Below, piece by piece: positions 28,731-38,085 of a stretch of DNA of 64,000 nt (positions are counted from its first letter, which is position 1; every line of letters starts with the position of its first letter). The notes beneath the pieces are model-generated. The model was not told the DNA's origin. It did not search any database and saw only the letters and a program-made list of their open reading frames with translations. The stretch lies in assembly GCA_903866275.1 (NCBI GenBank), contig CAIPMU010000012.1, positions 256,452 to 320,451 on the forward strand, in the 5' to 3' direction. The position numbers were made by a program, and so were the translations under genes. This stretch comes from Vampirovibrio chlorellavorus. Its GTDB lineage: Bacteria; Cyanobacteriota; Vampirovibrionia; Vampirovibrionales; Vampirovibrionaceae.

Positions 28731-30464
28731 GTGGCTGAACGCATCGAATACGATATTATTTTGGTAGGCGGCAGTCCTTCCAACTTATCACTGGCCCACC
28801 GTTTGGTGGATTTGGCCAAGGAGAGCGGTCAATCTTTTACGATGGCCATTCTCGAAAAAGGCAAAGAGTTTGGCGCGCACATTGTCAGTGGCGCTGTGAC
28901 CAAACCCCATGTGATCAAAAAATTGTTCCCCAACTACGAAGAATTGGGCTTTCCCATTGAGGCTGTTTGCCAGGAGAGCCAGTTTTCCGTGTTGGCCAAC
29001 CACAGCAAATGGGATGTCCCCAGCGCCCTGGTGCCGGATGGCATGAAAAAAGAAGGCTACTGGGTGCTCACCCTGAGCCATGTGGTCTACTGGATGGCGA
29101 ACCAGCTGAAGGCCAAAATCAAGGACGTCCCTAATGTGGTTGTGGATCTTTTCCCTGGGTTTTCCGCCCATGAAGTGGTTTATGACGGCAACAAGGTTCT
29201 CGGTGTTCAGGTGGTGGAAAAATCCACTGGAGACGCCAATGAAGACAACATTTATGGTAAAGTGACCTGCTTTGGCGATAAAGGGTTTGTCTCCCGCAAT
29301 TACATTGAGAAATTCAAACTGCGCGAGAATCCGCAAATCTGGTCGGTTGGCGTGAAAGAAGTCTGGGAGCTCGCTCCCGAGAAAGATTTTGCGGGTAAAG
29401 TCTGGCACACGATGGGCTTCCCGATGGTGGACGGCAGCTTCGGCGGTGGGTTTGTCTACGGGATGAAAGACCACAAACTGACCATCGGGATGGTTATTTC
29501 GCTGGATTCTCCCAATCCCAATATCAATCCCCAACAGCGGTTGCAGGATTTGAAAAAGCACCCTTGGCTCCAAGACATGATCAAGGGTGGCAAGATGCTG
29601 AAATACGGTGCAGCCCTGTTGCCGGAAGGCGGCTACTTTAGTCTTCCCAGCAAGTTTGCCACCGATGGCGCCATGCTGTTGGGTGATGCTCTGGGTGTGC
29701 TGGATATTGGCAATCTCTCGGGCATTGATAAGGCGATGGAATGCGGCTGGCAAGCGGCGGAACTGTTGCATGACGCCTTAAAAACCGGTGACTTCAGTGA
29801 AGTCAAACTGGCCCCCTACAAAGAGCGCGTGATGAACTCGTTTGTAGGCAAGCAGTTGTTCGAGGCTCGCTATTTCCGTCAGGCCTGGCAGGAAAACCCC
29901 AGATTGCTGAATAATTATCTGCCGACGGTCATGGATGGCATTGACAATGGGAACGCCTGGATCGGTCTGGTCACCGTTGGTCTGAAAAATAACCCCTTTG
30001 TGGCGACTGCAGATGCCTTGCGTCTGAAAAAGTTGATGGACGGCAACTGTGATATTGGCTCGGTCCGTTACAAGGAAGACTACAAGCACATTGTGCCCAA
30101 CTTTAAAGTGGAACGCCAGATTCAACCGGGCAACTACGATAAGGATACGGTCACCAGCCGTGCGGATGCTGTGTTCTTTGCGGGCACGAAGTACCATGAA
30201 GAAAACATGCACATCGACGAGTTCAACGCCGATACCTGTGTGAAGTGTATTAGCACCTACACGGCGCTGAACAAGGAAACGCCCTGCGTGTCCGATTGTA
30301 CGGCCGAAGTACATCGCGTGGATGACGTGCACGGTCTTCAAAAGCATGGCATGTCGCTGGAAAACTGTGTGCAGTGCCGTACCTGCGAAATCGTCTGTCC
30401 AGAGGTGAATCTGAAGGTTAGACCGACCGAGCAAGGCGCTGGTCCGGATTTCATGGGGCTGTAA
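28731..30464 (+). CDS. ETF-quinone oxidoreductase / FixC-like flavoprotein with C-terminal Fe-S region
   Basis: GTG start with taggaggc RBS; ILVGGSPSNLSLAHRL, FVYGMKDHKLTIGMV, GDALGVLDIGNLSGIDKAMECG; C-terminal CVKC...CVSDC...CVQCRTCEIVCP. Confidence 0.92.
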   Translation: MAERIEYDIILVGGSPSNLSLAHRLVDLAKESGQSFTMAILEKGKEFGAHIVSGAVTKPHVIKKLFPNYEELGFPIEAVCQESQFSVLANHSKWDVPSALVPDGMKKEGYWVLTLSHVVYWMANQLKAKIKDVPNVVVDLFPGFSAHEVVYDGNKVLGVQVVEKSTGDANEDNIYGKVTCFGDKGFVSRNYIEKFKLRENPQIWSVGVKEVWELAPEKDFAGKVWHTMGFPMVDGSFGGGFVYGMKDHKLTIGMVISLDSPNPNINPQQRLQDLKKHPWLQDMIKGGKMLKYGAALLPEGGYFSLPSKFATDGAMLLGDALGVLDIGNLSGIDKAMECGWQAAELLHDALKTGDFSEVKLAPYKERVMNSFVGKQLFEARYFRQAWQENPRLLNNYLPTVMDGIDNGNAWIGLVTVGLKNNPFVATADALRLKKLMDGNCDIGSVRYKEDYKHIVPNFKVERQIQPGNYDKDTVTSRADAVFFAGTKYHEENMHIDEFNADTCVKCISTYTALNKETPCVSDCTAEVHRVDDVHGLQKHGMSLENCVQCRTCEIVCPEVNLKVRPTEQGAGPDFMGL

Positions 30465-30484
30465 GCCTCTTAGGTAATCTATTG

Positions 30485-30522
30485 CTAAACAGCCACAGTT
30501 CCCACTGTGGCTGTTTAGTTTA
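30485..30522 (+). terminator. Intrinsic terminator downstream of ETF-QO
   Basis: Perfect 14-bp stem ctaaacagccacag-ttccca-ctgtggctgtttag then tttagt. Confidence 0.85.
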
Positions 30523-30756
30523 GTATTGAAAGAGAATGTCAGAAAGTGATTTGGGTTTGATCGTGCTGCTGAGACTGAGCCACTGATGCAATTGTGCTGG
30601 TAAATTGAGTTTTGCAAAAAAAAGCCCTCGGGAGGAGGGCGCTTTACCTTAACATAGTTGAGATTTTTGATTGTTGAGATTAAATTGGCAGCGACCTTTG
30701 TCTCGCACCGGGATGTTTTTGGATCAGGAAGCAATCGATGGATTCACAAAGGCCTT

Positions 30757-30762
30757 TATAAT
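30757..30762 (+). promoter_or_regulatory. Candidate -10 box
   Basis: Exact TATAAT in an intergenic region; no convincing -35. Confidence 0.35.
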
Positions 30763-30768
30763 GGGGTA

Positions 30769-31001
30769 GTGATGTGGTTTTGGTATATTTTCAAGATGTG
30801 ATTAGTTTAGTGAAAAGCCAGGTCAGGGTCATCTAGGCAATGGTATGAACTATTAACTAGCCATTCGGGCTAGAGAGTGGTGGAAACTCAGCCATTGGAG
30901 GGAGATGTGTGCAGAGAGGATGTCGGGTCCAGGGTTGGCTTCTGTCTTTACAGCGGCAGTTAAACAACAAAAAACCTCACCGAAAGGGTGAGGTTTTTTT
31001 A
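30769..31001 (+). ncRNA. Candidate structured small RNA
   Basis: TATAAT upstream, nested pairings AGCCA/TGGCT, CATCT/AGATG, CAATGG/CCATTG enclosing two hairpins, then a terminator with T7 on the + strand. Confidence 0.35.
30969..31001. terminator. Bidirectional intrinsic terminator
   Basis: aaaaaacctcacc-gaaag-ggtgaggttttttt. Confidence 0.8.
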
Positions 31002-31003
31002 AG

Positions 31004-31081
<78 letters not shown>

Positions 31082-31360
31082 CAGGTGTGTCAGCAGTTGA
31101 CTGTCTATATAGAATGCACCAAAGAAAACGGAATGGCAACCCCTTGTCATAAAAATTCTTGGTGCTGAGGCCTAAAATGCGTTATGAATCCCTGCAATGC
31201 TTGTTACAGTTTGAATTTTGCGCTTTGTTTTGGACGGAATTGGCTCAAGCAGCTGACTGACTTCTATGGTGTTGTGATTGATGTCGCTTTCTATAGCGTT
31301 GCCGGTGCTGGCAGTGATACAATGCGGGACAGGTCCTGAATTGGAGAGCGCGGTACGACG

Positions 31361-32794
31361 ATGCAGAGTTTGATTGGGTTAACTTTTCTGGGTGGTTTGG
31401 GTCTGGGATACCTGACGGCATTCTTGCTGTATAAGTTCCAACGGACGCGTCTGCAAAGCGAGATGCAATTGGAGCAATCTGGCCTGGAGACGGAAAATGG
31501 CCTGCTGCGCTCACAGGCTGAGGACCTGAAAGCTACGGAAGCACTGCTGCGGATGGAGCTGAACGAGGTTAGTCTGTCCAATATGCGCCTGGAAACCCTG
31601 CTGGATGAAACGCAAAAGCAGCATCAAGTTCTGGCGGAACAGCAGCAAGGCCAGTTTGAAGCCATTAGCCAGAAAACCCTGAAGCTGATTAAGGATGAGA
31701 TGGAAGAAAAGGCCGCTCGTGAGGCTCAGTCCCGCCAGATGGCGATGGATGAGCGGATTGGGTTATTGCTAAAACCCCTTCGGGAAGTGATTGACCACCA
31801 TGAGCTGCGGGTGAAAGAAATTGAAAAGCAGCATACCGAGGATACAGCCTCCCTGAAAAAGCATATCGAGCTGATTGTGGAGGAGACGGGTCGCTTGGTC
31901 AGCGTGAAAAACAAGCTGGCCGACGCGTTGAGTAACAGCAAGGGCCGTGGCGACTGGGGCGAGATGGAACTGATGCGGTTGCTGGAGCACTCCGGGTTGA
32001 TGGCTGGTGTGCATTATGAGGCCCAGAAGCAACAGGACGGGCTTCGTCCGGATATTACCATTAAACTGTCCAATCAGCGTGTCCTGTACGTTGATGCCAA
32101 GACCATTCTGGTTAATCTGGAGCGCTTGCTGGGGGCGGGGGATTCTGATGAGGAGGCTGCGGAGCGTAAAAAACACGCAGCCGCTCTGGAGAAGGAAGTG
32201 CTTTCCTTGAGTTTGAAGACCTATGAAAGCCGTTGCAAGGACAGTATTGATTTTGTGGTCTTGTACGTGCCTCGAGAATCCATGTTACGCGCTGCGCTGG
32301 AGGAAAAGCCCGCCCTGATGGAGCAGGCTTTCCAGCGACGGGTGATTCTGGCAAGTCCCCTGATTTTGATGTCTATTCTGAAAACAGTGGCCTATGGGTG
32401 GGATCAGGCCCAGTTGTCCCAGAAGGCACAGGAGATTCAGGTTTTGGGACGGGATCTGCACAAGCGGGCTTCCACCTTTCTGGAGCGGTTTAGTAAGGTG
32501 GGTGATCGGATTGAGGCACTGGGCGGGGCCTTTGATGAGGCCAAGCAGTCGCTTACCGGTCGTCAGGGGATGATTCCCCAGTTGAAGAAGTTTGAGGACT
32601 ATGGCTGTAAGTCTGAAAAGAGTATGCCGTTACTGGGTTATAGCCCTGACGAGGATTCGTGGCCAATTCTGCCTGAGTCAGGCTTGCAGGCACTGGATAT
32701 TCCGGCCACTAATACGCTGGAATCATCGGTTTTAAGCCCTTCGACAGATCGTTCCAAGGGGAGTCGAACTAAAGAAACTGCTTCAATGCCCTGA
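31361..32794 (+). CDS. rmuC: DNA recombination protein RmuC
   Basis: N-terminal TM and coiled coil; GRGDWGEMELMRLLEHSGL, RPDITIKLSNQRVLYVDAKTI, FVVLYVPRESMLRAAL. Confidence 0.9.
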   Translation: MQSLIGLTFLGGLGLGYLTAFLLYKFQRTRLQSEMQLEQSGLETENGLLRSQAEDLKATEALLRMELNEVSLSNMRLETLLDETQKQHQVLAEQQQGQFEAISQKTLKLIKDEMEEKAAREAQSRQMAMDERIGLLLKPLREVIDHHELRVKEIEKQHTEDTASLKKHIELIVEETGRLVSVKNKLADALSNSKGRGDWGEMELMRLLEHSGLMAGVHYEAQKQQDGLRPDITIKLSNQRVLYVDAKTILVNLERLLGAGDSDEEAAERKKHAAALEKEVLSLSLKTYESRCKDSIDFVVLYVPRESMLRAALEEKPALMEQAFQRRVILASPLILMSILKTVAYGWDQAQLSQKAQEIQVLGRDLHKRASTFLERFSKVGDRIEALGGAFDEAKQSLTGRQGMIPQLKKFEDYGCKSEKSMPLLGYSPDEDSWPILPESGLQALDIPATNTLESSVLSPSTDRSKGSRTKETASMP

Positions 32795-32933
32795 TTCTCC
32801 CTCTTTCATTACAGCCTGTCACTTTTCTGCCCCTCTCCCTTGAGTGGAGGAATTGTTGCCTTGCAGGCTAGTGAAAACTTTCAGATGGTTTAGAATGAGG
32901 ATTGAGGTACGTTCAAGCCTGTAGATTGTAATT

Positions 32934-34040
32934 GTGTATCACAGACTGAAATCTATTGTTTTTACGCTGATTTATCTGCTCATTTGGGTCAGATACTTTT
33001 TCATGATCTGGGATCCGGTATACGGCGGGATGGACTTGTCTCAGGGGATGGTGGTTTATACGGATTGGCGACCTTTTCTTGATTTTGTTTATTACATCAC
33101 CAACTTTTTGATGTGGCCGGTTTATCAGTTGGCAGCCTTGATCAACGGGATGTTGCACCTGAAGTATTCGTATGGGATGCCTACGGCGGATCTGATGCAG
33201 CATATGGCCTCAGAAATGGCCAAGCATTCCTTCCTGAAGGATAAAGTGGCTGCTTTTGACACCCCCTTCTTCAAGCAGGCGATGGTTGGTTATCTGGATT
33301 TTCTGGCCATTCCGGCGACTGTATTATTTAGGCTTTTTGAACCCTTGCTGGATTTGGTGGTCGAGACGTTCAAGAATTTATTCTGGAATATTTTGATTGA
33401 GTTCTCTTTTACCAAGCGTAAGGAAGCGACTTATCAGGATGCCCTGGGCCAACGTGCTGCCGATTTGATGAAGTTGAAGGTGGAATACAAGAACCTCTCC
33501 AAAGAGGCGAACATTTTGGCGCAATCCGTGATTACTGACGAGTTGACGAAGGTCTATAACAAGCGGTTCTTTATTGAAAAAATGACCTATGAATTTAAAA
33601 TGGCCAAGGATAAAAAGAAGATTTTATCCATGTGCATGGTTGATATTGACCACTTCAAGAAGCTGAACGATAACTATGGTCACCTAGTGGGTGATAAGGT
33701 GCTCAAAGCGGTGGCACAGGTGGCTAAGGGCGCCACACCGGCTGATTGCTTCTGCTGTCGTTTTGGGGGGGAAGAATTCGCGATTATTATGCCTCTCAAG
33801 GATGTGGAAGAAGCCCATGCTATCATTTCCAAAATTCACAGCAGTTTACCCTTGCTGAGATTTGATAACGATGCCAATCTGCGGACTGCTGCCAGTTTTG
33901 GGTTGTGTGTTGCGGATTTTAGCGCAGAACGTGCTCAGGAACTGAAAGGGTTCGAAGACTTGATTAAAGTGGCAGATGATCTGCTTTACAAGGCCAAGCT
34001 CAATGGTCGTAACCGGATTGAAGTGGAACATCTCACCTAG
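32934..34040 (+). CDS. GGDEF-domain diguanylate cyclase, membrane-associated
   Basis: SVITDELTKVYNKRFF...MVDIDHFKKLNDNYGHLVGDKVL...CRFGGEEFAIIMP; hydrophobic N-terminus. Confidence 0.9.
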   Translation: MYHRLKSIVFTLIYLLIWVRYFFMIWDPVYGGMDLSQGMVVYTDWRPFLDFVYYITNFLMWPVYQLAALINGMLHLKYSYGMPTADLMQHMASEMAKHSFLKDKVAAFDTPFFKQAMVGYLDFLAIPATVLFRLFEPLLDLVVETFKNLFWNILIEFSFTKRKEATYQDALGQRAADLMKLKVEYKNLSKEANILAQSVITDELTKVYNKRFFIEKMTYEFKMAKDKKKILSMCMVDIDHFKKLNDNYGHLVGDKVLKAVAQVAKGATPADCFCCRFGGEEFAIIMPLKDVEEAHAIISKIHSSLPLLRFDNDANLRTAASFGLCVADFSAERAQELKGFEDLIKVADDLLYKAKLNGRNRIEVEHLT

Positions 34041-34141
34041 CATGGCGCTGAGCGCGATAAAGCTCAGTCTCTGGGGTCTGCAGGAAACACGGTGTCTTGT
34101 GTTAGGATAGTTCGGTCATCTGTCTTGGAACCGCTGTCACT

Positions 34142-34954
34142 ATGACCATTCAATCCGAAATTGCTGAAGTTCAGGAGGACAAGTCCTCGGTTTATGGACC
34201 TGTTCACTCCTGGCGGGTGGGCTCCTCTCTGGGGATCGATTTGCTCCTGCAAACCTCTACCTGTTCGTTCAACTGTATTTATTGCCAATTGGGCGATATT
34301 CAGCTGAAAACGGATGAGCGACGGATCTATGTCCCTACCGCGCAAGTTGAGCACGATTTGCGGCGTAGCCGGTGGGAAGAGGCGGATATTATTACCCTGA
34401 GTGGCAGTGGAGAACCGACGTTGGCCCTGAATCTGGGCGAGGTGATTCACTGGATTAAAGAATACACGCATAAGCCGGTCATGGTGCTGACCAATGCGAC
34501 GATGCTCCAGGATCCCAAGGTGATTCACGAGCTGCAGGAAGCGGATCAGGTAGCCTGTAAGCTGGATGCTGCCACTGAGGCGGGCTTGAAGCAAATGAAC
34601 CGACCGGTTGCCGGGGTGACTTTGGCGCGTATTGTATCAGGGATCAAGCATCTAAAGGCCAATTATTCCGGGAAGCTGGCCTTGCAGTGCATGTTTATGC
34701 CCACCAATCGCCAGGAAGTGCAGGCAATGGCTGATTTAATCAATGACATCCAGCCTGACGAAGTCCAGTTGAACACCCCTAAGCGGGCCTATCCAATGGA
34801 GTGGCATCTGGATTCTCGGGGAAATCATGGGGATAAGCCCTATCCGACGCGTCAGTTACGGGTGGTTAGCCCTCCGGAAGCCGATGAGATTGAGCAGCTC
34901 TTGAGAGAGAAAACCCAGGTCCCGATACTGTCCATTTATAAAAAAGACGCTTAG
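34142..34954 (+). CDS. Radical SAM protein
   Basis: CSFNCIYCQLGD (CxxxCxxC), SGSGEPTLALNLGEVI. Confidence 0.88.
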   Translation: MTIQSEIAEVQEDKSSVYGPVHSWRVGSSLGIDLLLQTSTCSFNCIYCQLGDIQLKTDERRIYVPTAQVEHDLRRSRWEEADIITLSGSGEPTLALNLGEVIHWIKEYTHKPVMVLTNATMLQDPKVIHELQEADQVACKLDAATEAGLKQMNRPVAGVTLARIVSGIKHLKANYSGKLALQCMFMPTNRQEVQAMADLINDIQPDEVQLNTPKRAYPMEWHLDSRGNHGDKPYPTRQLRVVSPPEADEIEQLLREKTQVPILSIYKKDA

Positions 34955-35206
34955 GTTTCTTGAGATGTGAAATCACATTTGCTCTGAGGGTGGGGCTTTT
35001 TGGAGAGGTCTGTGGAGGGCCGTAAAAGACACGTTTAAATTTTATAGATTTTGGGAATAATAATGAGGATTTTATTGAACTACGGTTTTTGTTGCTGAAT
35101 TGTATTGGCTTTGAAAGTTGCTCTACAGTAGCTACATGAATTCAGCAGTAAAATGAAATAATCTCTCTGTAATCTGATTTAGAATGGTCTATACACAACA
35201 AAAAAA

Positions 35207-35500
35207 ATGTGGAATTCCCATGCAATGCATGAAATTATGAAAAGCTCGACATTCTTGCGGGAATACCAGCAGCTGACGCTGCGGATTAGACGCATGGTGG
35301 ATGAAGCCATCGATGTACTCAAGGAATCCCCGGTAGAGTATCAGTCTAAAATCACTAAAATCAGTAAGCACAAGGATGGGGTGATGTACCGGTACCGGAT
35401 ACCGGGCTGTTACCTGATGTATGTGGTGCCACCGTTTCGAGAGGGGGAGTTTGTGGACATTATCTTGCTGGATTTAAAGCACCTGACCAAAAAACACTGA
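35207..35500 (+). CDS. Small RelE/ParE-like toxin-family candidate
   Basis: 97 aa; GVMYRYRIPGCYLMYVVPPFREGEFVDIILLDLKHLTKKH resembles the C-terminal strand/helix of RelE/ParE fold. Confidence 0.5.
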   Translation: MWNSHAMHEIMKSSTFLREYQQLTLRIRRMVDEAIDVLKESPVEYQSKITKISKHKDGVMYRYRIPGCYLMYVVPPFREGEFVDIILLDLKHLTKKH

Positions 35501-35504
35501 CGCT

Positions 35505-36533
35505 TCAGGGTTGAGGGCTGCGAGAGAACACTTCTTGACGTATATCGGTGGTGTAGGGGTTAAAATAGGCTGAGGCGGCCACCATGGCGGCGTTATCGGT
35601 GCAGTATTTCAGGTTGGGCACATACAGACAATAGTCCGGGTTTTCGTTGACAAAGTCCTGAAACCGTTGACGCAAGCCCTGATTCGCAGAGACACCACCG
35701 GCGATGCTGAGAGTTTTGATGTTCAGATCTTTGGCACAGCGTAGGGTTTTTTCAAACAGGGTGTCCACCACGGTGCGCTGGAAGGAGGCGGCCATATCGG
35801 CTTGCAGAGTCCGCAGCGCCTCGGCGGACCGGTTGGGAGGCAGCAGTTCGCGGGCTTTTTCGAAGCTGCGAGAAGCTGCGGTTTTTAGTCCGCTGAAGCT
35901 GAAGTCGTAGGCTCCGCTGGTTTGTGCCTTGGGCAGAGAGAAGGCCTTGGGGTTACCCTCCTGCGACAGTCGATCCATCACTGGCCCGCCCGGGTAGGGT
36001 AAGCTCATGAAACGGGCCACCTTGTCATAGGCCTCGCCCACGGCATCATCCAGCGATTCTCCGACCACACGCATGGTGGCATACTCTTCAACGGCGATGA
36101 GCTGGGTATGTCCCCCACTGACCAGCAGACACAAAAAGGGCGGTTCCAGATCACTGTCCAGATAGTTGGATGCCACATGGGCGTAAAGATGATGCACGCC
36201 TAAAAAGGGTTTTCCGGTGATCAGGCTGAGTGTCTTGCCGGTATTGGCACCCACGAGCAGGGAACCCACCAGTCCTGGTCCCAGGGTGGCGGCAAAGGCG
36301 TCCATCTCGTATAAGCTGCATCCCGCCATATCCAGCGCTTCTTGCAGGGTGTTGTTAATCGCTGCGATATGTTCCCGCGCGGCAGCTTCTGGGACCACGC
36401 CGCCAAACTGGGCATGCAGGCTGGTTTGAGAGTGAATGACGCTGGCCCGGATTGTTCGGCCATCCTCCACGATGGCGACTGCAGTGTCGTCACAGCTGCT
36501 TTCCAGGGCGAGTATGCGGTGATAAGGGGACAT
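35505..36533 (-). CDS. tsaD: tRNA N6-adenosine threonylcarbamoyltransferase
   Basis: ILALESSCDDTAVAIVEDG...SQTSLHAQFGGVVPEAAAREH...GVHHLYAHVASNYL...LLVSGGHTQL. Confidence 0.96.
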   Translation of the reverse strand: MSPYHRILALESSCDDTAVAIVEDGRTIRASVIHSQTSLHAQFGGVVPEAAAREHIAAINNTLQEALDMAGCSLYEMDAFAATLGPGLVGSLLVGANTGKTLSLITGKPFLGVHHLYAHVASNYLDSDLEPPFLCLLVSGGHTQLIAVEEYATMRVVGESLDDAVGEAYDKVARFMSLPYPGGPVMDRLSQEGNPKAFSLPKAQTSGAYDFSFSGLKTAASRSFEKARELLPPNRSAEALRTLQADMAASFQRTVVDTLFEKTLRCAKDLNIKTLSIAGGVSANQGLRQRFQDFVNENPDYCLYVPNLKYCTDNAAMVAASAYFNPYTTDIRQEVFSRSPQP

Positions 36534-36670
36534 GGTTCTTTGTTCCTGTGGGCTTGGACCGGGTGAGACGCCGAGGGCTTCTGTGGTCGGATGGCGTTTA
36601 ACAAGGGACTGTTACTGAGGTTGCTTTTTAGGATACAATACACGGTACATAAGGGATAGGCAGAGCGCGT

Positions 36671-37759
36671 ATGCAAACACTTTTGAATCGCATGAAAACG
36701 TCTCCGGTGGGTCAACTGGTCCGGAAAACCGCCCCGTGGCTGATGCTGGGCAGTGTATTTCCGGCCTTGCTGGTGGTTAATGTCTTATTTTTGAGTGTTT
36801 TCCCAGCGCAGCCCCAGTCGTCCACACCTGCCGGGTCCCCTGCTGGCGGGTCTCCCGGTTCGATTCAGGACGCCATACAACGTGCTGTGGATCCCCGCAA
36901 TACGCTGGTTCAGACGGGCTACGTCTATAATAGCCGCGATCCCAACAAGCTGTTCGGTAATTTTTATTACACGCTGGGTACCCAATTGGCAGCTCGGGGT
37001 CAGTTAATCCCTGCCGAAGCCACCCTCTCCAAGGCGATTCAACTGTTGCCCAACGATGCCTTTGGGCATATGAACTATGCCATCGTGCTGGAAGCTCTGC
37101 AGCGCTATCCCGATGCCCTCAACCATTATGAAACCGCGACCCGGCTGGATCCTCATCTGGTGCAGGCTGTTTACAGTCTGGGTCTGTTGCAGGACAAAAT
37201 GGGCAATACGGATTTAGGGCTGCAAACGCTGCATCAGGCAGTGGCGTTGGCGCCCAATAACGGCTTTATTAACTACGATCTCGGTGTGTTGTACGCCAAG
37301 AAGTCTGATTACGCGAACTCGGCCATCTATTCCAAAAAGGCTGTGGAAAATGGTGGTGATTTCGCTGAGGCCTACAACAACTATGGTTATGCCCTGGCTC
37401 AGCTGGGAAAGTACGACGAAGCCCTGAAGATGGTTGATAAATCTCTGGCACTAAAGCCGGATAGCGCGGCTGCCCTGGATAGCAAGGGCTTTGCCCTGTT
37501 TGGCATGGGCAAGTATCCGCAGGCGCAGGAGGCTTATCAGGAGGCGTTGCGTCAGGACCCCACCATTGGTGAGATCTATCTGCATATTGGCCAGACTTAC
37601 GACAAAATGCAGCAGTTCGACAAGGCGCTCAAGTCTTACCAGACCTATTTGCAAATGATCCCGGAAGCGCCTGATAAAGCCGAAGTGACCACCCGAATTC
37701 AGCAGTTGAAGCTGCAGCAAAAACCGGCGATGACACCGGTCAAAGGGTTGGCTCCATGA
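36671..37759 (+). CDS. TPR repeat protein, membrane-anchored
   Basis: Repeated TPRs (AEATLSKAIQLLPNDAFGHMNYAIVLEALQRYPDALNHYETATRLDP...). Confidence 0.85.
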   Translation: MQTLLNRMKTSPVGQLVRKTAPWLMLGSVFPALLVVNVLFLSVFPAQPQSSTPAGSPAGGSPGSIQDAIQRAVDPRNTLVQTGYVYNSRDPNKLFGNFYYTLGTQLAARGQLIPAEATLSKAIQLLPNDAFGHMNYAIVLEALQRYPDALNHYETATRLDPHLVQAVYSLGLLQDKMGNTDLGLQTLHQAVALAPNNGFINYDLGVLYAKKSDYANSAIYSKKAVENGGDFAEAYNNYGYALAQLGKYDEALKMVDKSLALKPDSAAALDSKGFALFGMGKYPQAQEAYQEALRQDPTIGEIYLHIGQTYDKMQQFDKALKSYQTYLQMIPEAPDKAEVTTRIQQLKLQQKPAMTPVKGLAP

Positions 37760-38085
37760 GCCGTCCTGCGTTCAGCTGGTTTTCGGTCTTGATTCTCCTC
37801 CTTGCAGTTCAGCTTTTTTCTCAAGGCTTGAATGGGGCTTTGTCTAGTGATTGGGTCGGGATGAAGTCCGAAGCTTCTTTATTGATGTCGGATACCTCGA
37901 CTGGTACGGCCTCATTCGCAACGTCAGCGTCAATTTCGACGACGTCTGCTACCCCGGCGAGCACTTCAACAGCTTCGACCGACACGTCGCAAGCGCTCAA
38001 TAACGGACCCAAAGTAGCACCAAGGCCCTCCATTAAGTCGATTGAACCGATCAAGAGCCGTGACCCCATCAAACCCCGCCCCTAA
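37756..38085 (+). CDS. Hypothetical Ser/Thr/Ala-rich secreted or anchored protein
   Basis: Overlaps the upstream gene by 4 nt; N-terminal hydrophobic segment, then TSTGTASFATSASISTTSATPASTSTAST. Confidence 0.5.
   Translation: MSRPAFSWFSVLILLLAVQLFSQGLNGALSSDWVGMKSEASLLMSDTSTGTASFATSASISTTSATPASTSTASTDTSQALNNGPKVAPRPSIKSIEPIKSRDPIKPRP

Noticed and set aside
29778-30734. 318-aa and 327-aa (28788-29771) minus ORFs antisense to ETF-QO
   Set aside because: Shadow ORFs of a well-supported CDS.
30816-30940. SRP RNA or cobalamin riboswitch in the fMet-upstream region (ccaggtcagg; gccattggaggga)
   Set aside because: Lacks the SRP GGAA/AGCAG core and lacks the B12-box and other conserved riboswitch segments; kept only as an unassigned structured RNA candidate.
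34965-34978. atgtga-aa-tcacat CRP-like palindrome
   Set aside because: Spacer of 2 rather than 6 and located just after a stop codon; no support as a regulator site.
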